Notes: generated by a model from the letters alone, not told the origin. A DNA stretch of 64,000 nucleotides from Ralstonia sp. RRA (GCF_037023145.1 NZ_CP146091.1:62001-126000); one strand, 5' to 3'. Shown: positions 51,259 through 61,735, counted from the first letter of the stretch. Numbers and translations: made by a program.

Positions 51259-54200
51259 ATGACCGATCTTTCCGCTGCCCGCGCGGCCGATCCCACGCCC
51301 GTCAGCGAACCTGCCCCGGTGCGCAACAAGGTGCGCTTCGTGACGGCCGCCTCGCTGTTCGACGGGCACGACGCGTCGATCAACATCATGCGGCGCATCC
51401 TGCAGTCGATGGGCTGCGAGGTGATCCACCTCGGGCATAACCGCGCGGTGGACGAGGTGGTCAACGCCGCGCTGCAGGAAGACGTGCAGGGCATTGCCGT
51501 GTCGAGCTACCAGGGTGGCCACGTCGAATACTTCAAGTACATGATCGACGCGCTGCGCGCGCGCGGCGGTGAGCACATCCAGGTGTTCGGCGGCGGCGGC
51601 GGGGTGATCGTGCCCACCGAGATCCGTGAGCTGCAGGACTACGGCGTGGCGCGCATCTACAGCCCAGAAGACGGCCAGCGCATGGGCCTGGCCGGCATGA
51701 TTGCCGACATGGTGCGGCGCTGCGATATCGACCTCTCCACTTATGCGCCGACCACGCTGGAGCCGATCGTCAACGGCGATCGCCGTGCACTCGCGCAACT
51801 GATTACAGCGTTGGAATCGCGCCGCGTCGATCCGGCATTGCGTCAAGCCGTGCACGAGCGCGCCGCTGTGACGCATACGCCGGTGCTCGGCATCACGGGC
51901 ACGGGCGGTGCCGGTAAATCGTCGCTGACCGATGAGCTGATCCGCCGCTTCCGGCTCGATCAGCAAGACCGGCTGCGCATCGCTGTCATCTCGATTGACC
52001 CATCGCGGCGCAAGTCGGGTGGCGCGTTGCTGGGCGATCGCATCCGCATGAACGCGATCAACCATCCGAATATCTTCGTGCGCTCGTTGGCCACGCGCGA
52101 GGCGAGCAGCGAGATTTCCGAGGCGCTGCCCGACGCGATTGCCGCCTGCCGCGCGGCGGGCTTCGACCTCATCATCGTGGAGACCTCCGGCATCGGCCAG
52201 GGCGATGCGGCCATCGTGCCGCACGTCGACCTGTCGCTGTACGTGATGACGCCCGAGTTTGGCGCCGCCAGCCAGTTGGAAAAGATCGACATGCTGGACT
52301 TTGCCGACCTGGTGGCGATCAACAAGTTCGACCGCAAGGGCGCGCAGGACGCATGGCGCGATGTCGCCAAGCAGGTGCAGCGCAACCGCGAGCAATGGCA
52401 CGCCCGGCCCGAAGACATGCCGGTGTTCGGCACGCAGGCCTCGCACTTCAACGACGATGGCGTGACGGCGCTGTATCACGCGCTGGCCGACCGGCTGACG
52501 GACGGGCTGGCTGAGCGCGGTATGGCGCTGAACGATCGCACGTTGCCGCGCCCAGCGGGAAAATGCTCGACCAGCCATGACGCCATCGTGCCGCCTGCGC
52601 GCGTGCGCTATCTGGCGGAACTGGCCGATACGGTGCGCGGCTATCACCGCCGCGTGCAGATGCAAAGCTGCCTCGCGCGCGAGCGTCAGCAGTTGCAGGC
52701 CAGCCGGCTCATGCTGGAACGCGCAGGTGCGAGCGTGCAGACGCTCTCCGCGCTCGATAAGCAAGCCGCCGAGCGCGATGCGCAACTCGGTGCCACCGAA
52801 CGCAAGCTGCTCGCCATGTGGCCGGACCTGCGCCGCGCGTATTCCGGCGAAGAGTACGTCGTCAAAATCCGCGACAAGGAAATCCGCACCGCGCTCACGC
52901 ACACCACGCTCTCCGGCACCGTCATCCGCAAGGTCGTGCTACCGCCCTACGAAGACGACGGCGAAGTGCTGCGCTGGCTGATGCGCGAGAACGTGCCCGG
53001 ATCGTTCCCCTATACCGCCGGCGTGTTCGCCTTCAAACGCGAGAACGAAGACCCCACGCGCATGTTCGCGGGCGAGGGCGATGCCTTCCGCACAAACCGC
53101 CGCTTCAAGCTCGTCTCCGAGGGTATGGAGGCCAAGCGGCTATCCACCGCGTTCGACTCGGTCACGCTGTACGGCGAAGACCCGGCCGTGCGCCCCGACA
53201 TCTACGGCAAGGTCGGCAATTCGGGCGTGTCGATCGCCACGCTCGACGACATGGAGGTGTTGTACGACGGCTTTGATCTGACCAGCCCGAATACGTCGGT
53301 CTCCATGACAATCAACGGCCCTGCGCCGACGATCCTGGCAATGTTCATGAACACCGCCATCGACCAGAACCTTGCCAAATTCCGCGACGACAACCAGCGC
53401 GAGCCGACGGCCGATGAGGAGGCGAAGATCCGCGCATGGGTGCTGCAGAACGTGCGCGGCACGGTGCAGGCGGACATCCTCAAGGAGGATCAGGGGCAGA
53501 ACACCTGCATCTTCTCGACGGAGTTTTCGCTCAAGGTGATGGGCGACATCCAGGAATATTTTGTGCACCAGCAGGTGCGCAATTTCTACTCGGTGTCGAT
53601 CTCGGGGTACCACATTGCCGAGGCCGGGGCGAACCCGATTTCGCAACTCGCATTCACGCTCGCCAACGGCTTTACGTATGTCGAGGCCTACCTTGCGCGT
53701 GGCATGCACATCGATGACTTTGCGCCCAACCTGTCGTTCTTCTTCTCCAACGGCATGGACCCGGAATACAACGTGCTCGGCCGCGTGGCCCGACGCATCT
53801 GGGCGGTGACGATGCGCGACAAGTACGGTGCGAACGAGCGCAGCCAAAAGCTGAAGTACCACGTGCAGACGTCGGGCCGATCCCTGCACGCTCAGGAGAT
53901 TGCCTTCAACGACATCCGCACGACGCTGCAGGCGCTCATCGCCATCTACGACAACTGCAACAGCCTGCACACGAATGCCTACGACGAGGCCATCACCACG
54001 CCCACGGCGGAATCGGTGCGGCGCGCGCTGGCCATCCAGCTCATCATCAACCGCGAGTGGGGGCTGGCCAAGTGCGAGAACCCGAACCAGGGCAGCTTCA
54101 TCATCGACGAGCTGACCGACCTGGTGGAAGAGGCCGTGCTGCAGGAGTTCGAGCGCATTGCCGAGCGCGGTGGCGTGCTGGGTGCAATGGAGACTGGTTA

Positions 54201-54558
54201 CCAGCGCGGCAAGATTCAGGAAGAGTCGATGCTGTATGAGCAGCGCAAGCACGATGGCTCGCTGCCGATCATTGGGGTGAACACGTTCCGCAATCCGGAG
54301 GCGGAAAACGTGGTGCCGCCGCATATTGAACTGGCGCGCTCAAGCGAGGAGGAGAAGCAGAGTCAGCTTGCTCGCTTGCAGGATTTCCATGCGCGGCATG
54401 CGGGGGAGGCGCCCGCCATGTTGCAACGGTTACAGCGCGCTGCGATTGAGGATCAGAACGTGTTTGCGGTGCTGATGGAGGCGGTGCGCGTCTGCTCGCT
54501 CGGCCAGATCACGCATGCGCTGTTTGAGGTGGGCGGGCAGTACCGTCGCAACATGTAG
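51259..54558 (+). CDS. icmF: Fused isobutyryl-CoA mutase IcmF
   Basis: 1099 residues. It interconverts isobutyryl-CoA and butyryl-CoA with coenzyme B12. The N-terminal B12-binding domain has the base-off motif DGHDAS (with Ser where the wider family has Gly) and [15 protein letters not shown]. The MeaI-type G-protein chaperone domain has the P-loop [10 protein letters not shown] at about residue 215, with NKFD later. The C-terminal substrate-binding TIM barrel contains [30 protein letters not shown] and [25 protein letters not shown]. The length is normal for IcmF. ATG 51259 follows GGTGGAGAC. Confidence 0.95.
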   Translation: MTDLSAARAADPTPVSEPAPVRNKVRFVTAASLFDGHDASINIMRRILQSMGCEVIHLGHNRAVDEVVNAALQEDVQGIAVSSYQGGHVEYFKYMIDALRARGGEHIQVFGGGGGVIVPTEIRELQDYGVARIYSPEDGQRMGLAGMIADMVRRCDIDLSTYAPTTLEPIVNGDRRALAQLITALESRRVDPALRQAVHERAAVTHTPVLGITGTGGAGKSSLTDELIRRFRLDQQDRLRIAVISIDPSRRKSGGALLGDRIRMNAINHPNIFVRSLATREASSEISEALPDAIAACRAAGFDLIIVETSGIGQGDAAIVPHVDLSLYVMTPEFGAASQLEKIDMLDFADLVAINKFDRKGAQDAWRDVAKQVQRNREQWHARPEDMPVFGTQASHFNDDGVTALYHALADRLTDGLAERGMALNDRTLPRPAGKCSTSHDAIVPPARVRYLAELADTVRGYHRRVQMQSCLARERQQLQASRLMLERAGASVQTLSALDKQAAERDAQLGATERKLLAMWPDLRRAYSGEEYVVKIRDKEIRTALTHTTLSGTVIRKVVLPPYEDDGEVLRWLMRENVPGSFPYTAGVFAFKRENEDPTRMFAGEGDAFRTNRRFKLVSEGMEAKRLSTAFDSVTLYGEDPAVRPDIYGKVGNSGVSIATLDDMEVLYDGFDLTSPNTSVSMTINGPAPTILAMFMNTAIDQNLAKFRDDNQREPTADEEAKIRAWVLQNVRGTVQADILKEDQGQNTCIFSTEFSLKVMGDIQEYFVHQQVRNFYSVSISGYHIAEAGANPISQLAFTLANGFTYVEAYLARGMHIDDFAPNLSFFFSNGMDPEYNVLGRVARRIWAVTMRDKYGANERSQKLKYHVQTSGRSLHAQEIAFNDIRTTLQALIAIYDNCNSLHTNAYDEAITTPTAESVRRALAIQLIINREWGLAKCENPNQGSFIIDELTDLVEEAVLQEFERIAERGGVLGAMETGYQRGKIQEESMLYEQRKHDGSLPIIGVNTFRNPEAENVVPPHIELARSSEEEKQSQLARLQDFHARHAGEAPAMLQRLQRAAIEDQNVFAVLMEAVRVCSLGQITHALFEVGGQYRRNM

Positions 54559-54573
54559 CTGCGTTGTGTGAGC

Positions 54574-55296
54574 TCACGCCTGCATGGCGTGCGCGACCCA
54601 CGCCGGTAGCGCACCATGCCCCCCGCGCGGTGCATCCCACACCTGGCGCGCCGCAGCTGTCACGCTATCGATAAGCGGTACGGGCACGTAGGGCTGCAGG
54701 CGTTGCGCCATGCCCGCCAGCCCGGCACCACCCAGCACGATGGCATCCACCGGCTGGCGGCGCAGCACCGTTGTACACGCGCCCAGCAGGATCTGCTCCG
54801 CTGCGTCTGGCGCCGCATACAGCGCTGCGCCGTCGAGTTCCACGGTATGGATGTCGCGCACGGTGTGGCCGTGTTCCAGCGTTGGGAGCAAGCGCTCCAG
54901 AATCGGCCCCCATGCATGTCCACCCGTCACGACCGCGCAAGTGCCGTGCGTGGCCGCTTCCATCAGCGCAGCTTCCGCGAGGCCGGTGACGGGGCAGGGC
55001 GCCACCTCGCGCAGCGCGAAGAGCCCCGGGTCGCCAAAGCAGCCGATGATGGCGGCGTCGGGTGGACGCTGCAGCGCTGTCGTCCACGCGTCGAGCGCCG
55101 CATGCGCGGCCACCGCGTAGCCGACTTCGGTGGCGATATACGGCGCACCAAAACGGGCGGTGACGGATTCCACAACCACATCGCTCGGCAACGCGGCTTG
55201 CACGAAGCGGGCAAGCGTCTGCGTGAGTGCGGCCGTGGTGTTCGGGTTGATCAGCAACAGTCGGCGCTGGCCGGCCGATTCAGGAGCCATGGTCAT
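54574..55296 (-). CDS. Asp/Glu/hydantoin racemase homologue lacking the second cysteine
   Basis: 240 residues. The family start is RLLLINPNTTAALTQTLA. The first catalytic Cys is present (Cys86 in IIGCFGDPG). At the second catalytic site the family has LGC; here the sequence is VLGGAGLAGM, with Gly190. Two-base racemisation is therefore unlikely unless another residue helps. A decarboxylase-, isomerase- or lyase-like reaction is possible. The start is ATG 55296; a TTG at 55314 overlaps the upstream permease. It is the last gene of an ABC importer operon and probably acts on the imported compound. Confidence 0.8.
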   Translation of the reverse strand: MTMAPESAGQRRLLLINPNTTAALTQTLARFVQAALPSDVVVESVTARFGAPYIATEVGYAVAAHAALDAWTTALQRPPDAAIIGCFGDPGLFALREVAPCPVTGLAEAALMEAATHGTCAVVTGGHAWGPILERLLPTLEHGHTVRDIHTVELDGAALYAAPDAAEQILLGACTTVLRRQPVDAIVLGGAGLAGMAQRLQPYVPVPLIDSVTAAARQVWDAPRGGHGALPAWVAHAMQA

Positions 55297-55306
55297 TCGC
55301 GTGGGT

Positions 55307-56203
55307 TCAGTCAACGCGTCCTGCGCTCTGGCGACGGCGCAGCCGCACGATGGCGAGCATCGTCAGCCCCATCACTACGAACGACACCACGGTGGTGAGC
55401 GTGCCCAGCGCGTAGATGGCCGGCGTGGTGACGGTGGTGGTCAGCCCCTGCAGTTCGAGCGGCAGCGTGTTGACATCGCCAATGGCCTGCGAGGTGCGTG
55501 CGATTTCATCCCAGCTGAGCGTGAAGCCGAACGTGCCCACGCCGATGAGCGATGGCGCGATCAACGGCAACACCACGTGGCGGAAGGTCTGCCACGGCGT
55601 GGCCCCCAGGTCGCGCGCGGCTTCCTCGTAGGCGGGGTTGAAGCGGTTGAAGACGGCGAACATGATGAGCAGGCCGAAGGGCAGCGTCCATGTCAGATGC
55701 GCGCCGAGCGCAGATGTCCACAGCCCGAGCGAGGAGCCGAAGCTGTCGGCCTGCTCTCCCAGCCCGAAGGCGGTGAGCAGCGCCTTGATGCCGGTATCGA
55801 CCAACCGGAACTGCAGGCCGATGCCGAGCGACACCACGATCGACGGCATGATCAGGCTCGCCACCGTCACGTAGAACAGCGCACCGCCGCCGCGCAGCCG
55901 CTTGCGAAACGCCAATGCCGCCAGCAGCGAGAGCCCCATGGTCAGCGCCATCACCACGGCACCGAGCGCCAGTGAACGCCGGAATGCCGCGCCGATGTCG
56001 ACCACGCCGAGCCCCTCCGCAAGCTGCCGATACCAATGCAGCGACAGCCCGTTCATCGGAAACGTCAGCCCACCCTCCGGCCCCTGGAAGCTAAGCGCGA
56101 AGATCGTCAGCATGGGGCCGTAGAGAAACAGCACGAACAGCGCGAAGAGACACGCCAGTGGCCAGAAGCCAGGGGCGCGTGGTTCACGAAAACGTGGGCG
56201 CAT
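55307..56203 (-). CDS. ABC transporter permease, PotC-like
   Basis: 298 residues with six membrane spans. The EAA loop is EEAARDLGATPWQTFRHVVLPLIAPSL, which contacts the ATPase. FPMNGLSLHWYRQLAEG after the first span is typical of polyamine permeases. It starts one base after the stop of the partner permease gene. It is part of the operon ATPase, binding protein, permease, permease, racemase homologue. Confidence 0.93.
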   Translation of the reverse strand: MRPRFREPRAPGFWPLACLFALFVLFLYGPMLTIFALSFQGPEGGLTFPMNGLSLHWYRQLAEGLGVVDIGAAFRRSLALGAVVMALTMGLSLLAALAFRKRLRGGGALFYVTVASLIMPSIVVSLGIGLQFRLVDTGIKALLTAFGLGEQADSFGSSLGLWTSALGAHLTWTLPFGLLIMFAVFNRFNPAYEEAARDLGATPWQTFRHVVLPLIAPSLIGVGTFGFTLSWDEIARTSQAIGDVNTLPLELQGLTTTVTTPAIYALGTLTTVVSFVVMGLTMLAIVRLRRRQSAGRVD

Positions 56204-56204
56204 G

Positions 56205-57113
56205 TCAGAGCTCCTTGCGGATGTCGACCACGCGGGTCAGGCCCCAGATGATCATCAGCACCGTCAGCAGCAGCACGACGGCGTTGGCGGCCGCCAGGGG
56301 AAACTGCAGGTAGGACGTCTGCACCTGGATCATCTTGCCGACCGACGCAATCTGCTGGCCGCCCATCACCCCCACGGTGACGAAGTCGCCCATCACGATG
56401 GTCAGGATGAAGATGGAGCCGATCAGGATGCCGCTGCGTGAGAGCGGCACGATCACGTGCCACAGCGTTTGCCACGCACTGGCGCCGGCGTCGCGCGCGG
56501 CTTCGAGCAGGGCGCGATCAATGCGCATCATCGAATTGAAGATCGGCACGATCATGAACATGGTGTAGAGGTGCACGTAGGCCAGCAGCACCGAGAAGTT
56601 GGAATACAGCAGCCAGTCCTGCGGCTGGTTGATGAGGTGCATGGCCTGCAGCGTCTGGTTGACGAGGCCGTTGCGGCCCAGCAGCGGGATCCAGGAGATC
56701 ATGCGGATCACGTTGGAGGTCCAGAATGGCACCGTGCAGATCACGAACAGCAGTGTCTGCACCGCAGCCGATCGCACGTGAAACGCCAGGAAATACGCCA
56801 GCGCAAAACCCAGCACCAGCGTGAGCGCCCAGGTGCCGAGCGCAAAGCGCAGCGTCGACAGATACGTCGACGCCGTCACGCACAAGTCACCGTATTCATT
56901 GAGATGGCTGCAGCCTTCCCACAGCTTGGCGTAGTTGCGCAAGGTGAAGGTTGGCAGCAGCGCGTACTCGTTAAAATCCCAGAAGCTGACCATCGCGACC
57001 AGCCCCAGCGGGATGAGAAAGAACACGACGAACACCGCCGCAAACGGCAGCGCCTGCAGGCCCGGACGCAAGGTACCGGCAGCGGTCGGAGTGGGCGGTG
57101 TGGTGGGCGTCAT
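56205..57113 (-). CDS. ABC transporter permease, PotB-like
   Basis: 302 residues, six membrane spans. The N-terminal span is LPFAAVFVVFFLIPLGLVAMVSFWDF. The EAA loop is LLEAARDAGASAWQTLWHVIVPLS. It pairs with the following permease. ATG 57113 is chosen; the longer open frame upstream is antisense-type sequence over the binding-protein gene. It stands 17 bases after the stop of the binding-protein gene. Confidence 0.93.
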   Translation of the reverse strand: MTPTTPPTPTAAGTLRPGLQALPFAAVFVVFFLIPLGLVAMVSFWDFNEYALLPTFTLRNYAKLWEGCSHLNEYGDLCVTASTYLSTLRFALGTWALTLVLGFALAYFLAFHVRSAAVQTLLFVICTVPFWTSNVIRMISWIPLLGRNGLVNQTLQAMHLINQPQDWLLYSNFSVLLAYVHLYTMFMIVPIFNSMMRIDRALLEAARDAGASAWQTLWHVIVPLSRSGILIGSIFILTIVMGDFVTVGVMGGQQIASVGKMIQVQTSYLQFPLAAANAVVLLLTVLMIIWGLTRVVDIRKEL

Positions 57114-57129
57114 GACGATGGTGGGGCGA

Positions 57130-58395
57130 TCAGGCAGCGACAAACTCGTTCCACTTGCGGACCATGTACTCGTTCTCGTCCATGACCGCGTTCCAGCAGG
57201 CGATGCCGCCCATGCGCTGTTCGTAGCTGCCGCCATCGCGCACGCTGCCGGCCTTGGCCAGCACGTCACCGTGGGGGCTCTTGATGTCCTTCGCGGCGGG
57301 TTTGCCTTCCATCCAGTACGCCCACTCGTATGGCGCCATCTTGGCCTTGGCCGTTTCCAGCACGGCGCTGTAGTAGCCCTGGCGGTTCAGGTACGCACCG
57401 GCCCAGCCGTCGAGGAACCAGTTGATGAATTCGTACGCCGCATCCAGCTTCTTGCCCGACACCGTCTTCGGAATGCCAAAGCCGGCTGCCCACGCGCGAT
57501 AGCCTTCCTTGAGCGGCTGGAACGTGCAGTCGATGCCCTTGCTGCGCACGGCCGTCACCGCCGGGCTCCACATCGACTGGATCACCACCTCGCCCGAGGC
57601 CATCAGGTTCACACTTTCGTTGAAGTCCTTCCACAGCGCGCGGAACTGGCCGGCCTTCTTGGCTTCGATCAGCGTCTTGATGGTGAGGTCGATCTCGGCG
57701 CGGGTCATGTTGCCCTTGTCGGCGTACTTGTGGATGCCCTTGGCCTCCACCACCATCGCCGCGTCCATGATGCCGATCGACGGAATGTTCAGGATCGACG
57801 CGCGGCCCTTGAATTCCGGGTTCAGCAGCTCGGCCCACGAGCTGATCGGGCGCTTGATGAGGTCGGGGCGGATGCCCAGCGTGTCGGCGTTGTACACGGT
57901 CGGGATCAACGTCATGAACTGCGTAGGCGACGCGGAAAACGTGGTTGCATTCGCGCCCGGCAGGTACATCACCTTCTTCGGCGCGGTGCCCTGGTCGCCC
58001 ACCTTCTTGCCGGCCACTTCGCCCTTGGTGAACAGCGACGTGATCTTGTCGGCGTTCTTGATGCGGCGCGCATCGATGCCCAGCAGGTTGCCGGTCGGCA
58101 CGATCTTCTTGAGCGAGAAGTACTCGGTGTCGATCAGGTCGAAGCTGCTCGGCGCGGTCACGGCGCGCTTGGTCACCTCATCGGTGGTGACGGCCACATA
58201 CTGGATGCGGATGCCGGTGTCGGCTTCAAATTTCTCGGCGATGGCCTTGTCCTGGTTGACCGCCGTGCCGAGGTAGCGCAGCGTCGGTTTTTCCTGCGCG
58301 AGGACGACTGGCGCCACGCCGGTGGCCAGAATGGCGGCCATGCCCTTGAGTGCGGTGCGGCGGCCGGCCTTGAAGTCGATGGAATCGTCAGACAT
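57130..58395 (-). CDS. Extracellular solute-binding protein, PotD-like
   Basis: 421 residues. The N-terminus has a twin-arginine-type signal (GRRTALKGMAAILATG) with cleavage after VVLAQ, so export by Tat is likely. The mature part is a class I/II periplasmic binding protein with QSMWSPAVTAVRSKG and GFGIPKTVSGKKLDAAYEFINWFLD, as in spermidine/putrescine-binding relatives. The ligand is unknown; the linked racemase homologue suggests an amino-acid or hydantoin-type compound. ATG 58395 follows AGGGGTTGC. Confidence 0.92.
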   Translation of the reverse strand: MSDDSIDFKAGRRTALKGMAAILATGVAPVVLAQEKPTLRYLGTAVNQDKAIAEKFEADTGIRIQYVAVTTDEVTKRAVTAPSSFDLIDTEYFSLKKIVPTGNLLGIDARRIKNADKITSLFTKGEVAGKKVGDQGTAPKKVMYLPGANATTFSASPTQFMTLIPTVYNADTLGIRPDLIKRPISSWAELLNPEFKGRASILNIPSIGIMDAAMVVEAKGIHKYADKGNMTRAEIDLTIKTLIEAKKAGQFRALWKDFNESVNLMASGEVVIQSMWSPAVTAVRSKGIDCTFQPLKEGYRAWAAGFGIPKTVSGKKLDAAYEFINWFLDGWAGAYLNRQGYYSAVLETAKAKMAPYEWAYWMEGKPAAKDIKSPHGDVLAKAGSVRDGGSYEQRMGGIACWNAVMDENEYMVRKWNEFVAA

Positions 58396-58472
58396 GAAGC
58401 AACCCCTGATAGGAAGGTGAAGGCATCGCCTGAAGCCGTCAGGCTGCGGATTGGAATGGTTGAGACCGGGTG

Positions 58473-59501
58473 TCAGGCTGCGGGCAGGCGATGTGCCTGC
58501 GCGGCATCCCACGAAGCCCAGATCGGCTGATGCAGCGTCAGGTGGGGGATGGCGCTGTCGCTTTCGGGCAGGCTCACGGTCAGGCGTTGCGAGGGCGCCA
58601 GCGTGACGCCCTCCATCCCCACCAGAACGTGCGTGCCCTGGTATTCGATGTCGCAGATGCGGCCCCGCACGCGTGGCCGATCTCCGGCTGTGGATTCATC
58701 GGCATGCAATGCCATGCGGTCGATGCGTACGGCCACTGGCCCATCCGCGTCTTCCAGCAGGTTGTGTCCGCCGATGAAGGTGGCGACAAACGCGCTGGCC
58801 GGCTGGTTGTAGACCTCGCGCGGGCTGCCGGCCTGTTCGATGCGGCCCTGGTTCATGACCACCATCTGATCGGCCAGCGCCATCGCTTCTTCCTGCGAGT
58901 GCGTGACGTGCACGAAGGTCAGGCCCAGCTCCTGCTGCCAGCGCCGCAGCTCGGCGCGCATCTGCGTGCGCAGGAATGGGTCGAGCGCGGAGAGCGGCTC
59001 ATCGAGCAGCAGCACGCGCGGCTCCATGATCAGCGCGCGTGCCAGCGCCACGCGTTGCTGCTGGCCGCCCGACAACTCGCCTGGCCGACGCTGCGCCAGG
59101 TGCCCCATGGCCACCCGCTCCAGCAGGGCCTGCGCGCGTTTGCGCCGTTCACCCGCACTGATGCCGCGCATCTTCAGGCTAAAGGCCACGTTGTCGAGCG
59201 CGCTCAGGTGCGGAAACAGCGCGTAGCTCTGGAACATCATGGCCGTGCCGCGTGCGGCTGCCGGCAGGTTGGTGATGTTGCGGTGGCCCAGCAGGATGTC
59301 GCCGTCGCTCACGTGCTCGTGGCCGGCAATCATGCGCAGCGTGGACGATTTGCCGCAGCCCGATGGCCCAAGCAGGCAACAGTAGCTGCCGGCCGGCACG
59401 CGCAGGTTGATGGCGTCGACGGCCACAGCGTCGTGTGCGTAACGCTTGGTCAGCGCAACGAGTTCGAGGGAGTCGGTGGGGGCGGTGGGTGCGCGGGTCA
59501 T
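58473..59501 (-). CDS. ABC transporter ATP-binding protein, PotA-like
   Basis: 342 residues. Walker A GPSGCGKSS, the Q-loop in MMFQSYALFPHLSALDN, signature LSGGQQQRVALARAL, Walker B VLLLDEPLSALDP, the H-loop VTHSQEEAMALAD and a C-terminal TOBE domain are all present. The start is taken at ATG 59501; ATG 59543 is possible. It is the first gene of the importer operon, downstream of the porin gene. Confidence 0.93.
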   Translation of the reverse strand: MTRAPTAPTDSLELVALTKRYAHDAVAVDAINLRVPAGSYCCLLGPSGCGKSSTLRMIAGHEHVSDGDILLGHRNITNLPAAARGTAMMFQSYALFPHLSALDNVAFSLKMRGISAGERRKRAQALLERVAMGHLAQRRPGELSGGQQQRVALARALIMEPRVLLLDEPLSALDPFLRTQMRAELRRWQQELGLTFVHVTHSQEEAMALADQMVVMNQGRIEQAGSPREVYNQPASAFVATFIGGHNLLEDADGPVAVRIDRMALHADESTAGDRPRVRGRICDIEYQGTHVLVGMEGVTLAPSQRLTVSLPESDSAIPHLTLHQPIWASWDAAQAHRLPAA

Positions 59502-59648
59502 GTCGGGGTGGTGCAATAGGTGTGCCTGTCTGCGCGTGGCCATTTCGCCGCGCGCACGCGTGGCATGCGTCGTTCTGGTGCGTGCCGTCGCATCGGAGGG
59601 CAACCGCGCCACATACCGGGGCACGTGGCGTGGTGGCTTGCGCGTGGG

Positions 59649-60716
59649 TCAGAAGGTGTGGCGCACGCCCAGCGCGACCGACGTCTGGCTCGTCCCCGCC
59701 ACACCGCCGCCGATGGCGCCCGACGTGGTGTTGACCAGCGCTTCCGTCGCGCTTGACGAGTTCTTCAGGTACGCCACGTTGGCGACCAGCGTCGTACGCT
59801 TCGACAGGCTGTACAGCCCCAGCAGGCGATAGACCATCGAGCTGTTCGACAGCGTCGAGTTACGGCGATACAGCACGTCGGCCGAGCCGGTAAAGGCCGT
59901 GGTGAAGGCGTAATCGACGCCGCCTTCCACTGCGTAGGCCTTGCGTGCCGACATGCTCGGGATCGACTGGAATGCCCCCGTGCCGCCCACATCCGCCCGC
60001 GCTGCGCCCAGCCGCAGCTTGGCCGCGCCAAACGTGTAGCTGCCGCCCACGGTGAAGAGCTTGTAGAGCGAGCCTGTGCCGCTGCCATCGCGCTCCTGGT
60101 CGTAGCTGGCGGCCAGGTACACCGGGCCACCGCTATAGCGTGCCGCCAGGTTGAACAGCGAGCCTTGCGACAGCGAGCCTGCCGTTTCGCCAAAGCCGTA
60201 CATCGCGCCAAACTGCGCGCCGCCTAGCGTGGGCGATACGTACTTCACCGTGTTGTTGTACAGCTCGCTCACGGCGTCGAACTCGCTGAACTTGAAGATT
60301 GAGCCCGAGTTGTAGCCGCCCTTGAAGACGCTGCCCACCAGCCAGTCGTCGTTGAAGTTCCATTGCTTGCCGGCGGTGAGCGTGCCGGATGCCGACGTCA
60401 GCCCGACATACGAATTGCGCGAGAACAGCGTGCCGTTGGACGACATGCGCCCGTTGCTCGGGTTGAAACCGGCCTGCAGGTTGAACAGCGCGCTCACGCC
60501 GCCGCCCAGGTCTTCCTTGCCGCTCAGGCCAAAGTTAGACACGCCGAGGATGCTGTCCGACACGCCGGTCAGACTTTGCGAGCCGTTGCCGGCATGGTTG
60601 GTCCAGCTCACGCCGGTATCGATCACGCCCGACAGCGTGACGCTGGATTGCGCAGCGGCCACGCCAGACAGCCCGAATGCCAGGGCGGCAACGCCCAGCT
60701 TGATAGTGGTGCTCAT
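59649..60716 (-). CDS. OmpC-type (Gram-negative) porin
   Basis: 355 residues. Signal peptide cleavage is after GVAAAQ (residue 23). The mature start QSSVTLSGVIDTGVSW is the beta-proteobacterial porin_4 hallmark. The chain ends in the Phe required for barrel assembly (LGVRHTF). It forms a trimeric 16-stranded diffusion channel. It lies in line with the ABC importer operon and divergent from the GntR gene, with one TTGTGCACAA site about 100 bases upstream, so it probably supplies the same solute. Confidence 0.93.
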   Translation of the reverse strand: MSTTIKLGVAALAFGLSGVAAAQSSVTLSGVIDTGVSWTNHAGNGSQSLTGVSDSILGVSNFGLSGKEDLGGGVSALFNLQAGFNPSNGRMSSNGTLFSRNSYVGLTSASGTLTAGKQWNFNDDWLVGSVFKGGYNSGSIFKFSEFDAVSELYNNTVKYVSPTLGGAQFGAMYGFGETAGSLSQGSLFNLAARYSGGPVYLAASYDQERDGSGTGSLYKLFTVGGSYTFGAAKLRLGAARADVGGTGAFQSIPSMSARKAYAVEGGVDYAFTTAFTGSADVLYRRNSTLSNSSMVYRLLGLYSLSKRTTLVANVAYLKNSSSATEALVNTTSGAIGGGVAGTSQTSVALGVRHTF

Positions 60717-60813
60717 GACAGGTGATTCCCCTCAAAGAATTGGCGCGACCGCCTTTGCAAGGTCAGTGGCCGCTCCCGGCATTGCGTTTTATGTTGAGTA
60801 CAAGCTTCGTTTG

Positions 60814-60827
60814 GATTGTGCACAATC
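60814..60827. promoter_or_regulatory. GntR operator, porin side
   Basis: Perfect palindrome GATTGTGCACAATC; its core TTGTGCACAA recurs at 60960-60969. The form fits FCD-type GntR regulators. Confidence 0.75.
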
Positions 60828-60959
60828 ACGCTTGTCACTATGCAGTAACCGTGCCAAGCAAAATCGCGGGGTTTCGCTTGCTTCTGGTGCAAAAACACTA
60901 GGGGGCGGGGGATTTTTCTTGAGGGTGTCGCACCAACGTTGGCCGAATTGGCCTCAGGT

Positions 60960-60969
60960 TTGTGCACAA
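60960..60969. promoter_or_regulatory. GntR operator, regulator side
   Basis: TTGTGCACAA, identical to the core at 60816-60825 and 144 bases away centre to centre. It lies 34 bases before the GntR start codon, placed for autoregulation. Confidence 0.75.
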
Positions 60970-61002
60970 TCCAATCATGGTTTGCTCGATTAGAATGACG
61001 AG

Positions 61003-61716
61003 ATGCCCGAGCCCATGACCTCCACCCCCCGCCGCAACAACGCCGAAGTCGACGCCCGCATTTCCGATGCGGTGTACGACGCCATCCTTGAACAGAAGCT
61101 GCCGCCGGGCACCCGCCTGGTCGAGGCGCAACTCTGCAAGGCCTTCGGTATCACGCGGGGGACATTGCGCCGGGTGCTGGTGAAGCTGGCGCATGAAGGG
61201 GTGGTCGAGCTGCAGCCCAACCGCGGCGCGACGATTGCCGTGCACGACGCCACGGAAGCGCGGCAGGTCTTTGGTGCGCGGCTGATTCTGGAAACCGGCT
61301 CGGTACGTGAACTGGCACAGCACGCGACTGCGCAGCAATTAGCCGAGTTGCGCACGCTGGCGGCTGCCGAACATGCCACCCGCGAATCCGGCAATTGGCG
61401 GGACTGGATTCGCCTCTCGGGTGATTTCCACATCCAGCTGGCCGAGGCCAACGGCAACCCCATCATCACGTCGATGCTGCGCACGCTGGTGGCGCGCACC
61501 TCGCTGCTGATTGGTCTTTATGAATCTCCGGCGCGCCCCAGTTGCGGCCATGACGAACACCTGGCCATTCTGGATGCGGTGGAGCGCCGCGATGGCGAGC
61601 GCGCCGCCCGGCTGATGGGCGAGCACCTTGGGGAGTACATCGCCGCGCTGGAGATTGAGCCGCGCCAAGTGGAGGCGATCGATTTCTCCAAGCTGTTCCA
61701 CCGCGTCAAGGTCTGA
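61003..61716 (+). CDS. GntR family regulator (FCD domain)
   Basis: 237 residues. The winged helix-turn-helix is at about residues 20-85 (AVYDAILEQKLPPGTRLVEAQLCKAFGITRGTLRRVLVKL). The C-terminal FCD ligand domain contains FGARLILETGSVREL and GDFHIQLAEANGNPIITSMLRTL with metal-binding His residues. It is divergent from the porin and ABC importer operon, with two identical operators between, so it is probably the ligand-responsive repressor of both. A second ATG at 61015 could also be the start. Confidence 0.93.
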   Translation: MPEPMTSTPRRNNAEVDARISDAVYDAILEQKLPPGTRLVEAQLCKAFGITRGTLRRVLVKLAHEGVVELQPNRGATIAVHDATEARQVFGARLILETGSVRELAQHATAQQLAELRTLAAAEHATRESGNWRDWIRLSGDFHIQLAEANGNPIITSMLRTLVARTSLLIGLYESPARPSCGHDEHLAILDAVERRDGERAARLMGEHLGEYIAALEIEPRQVEAIDFSKLFHRVKV

Positions 61717-61735
61717 CAGGCGGCAGGGCGATGGC

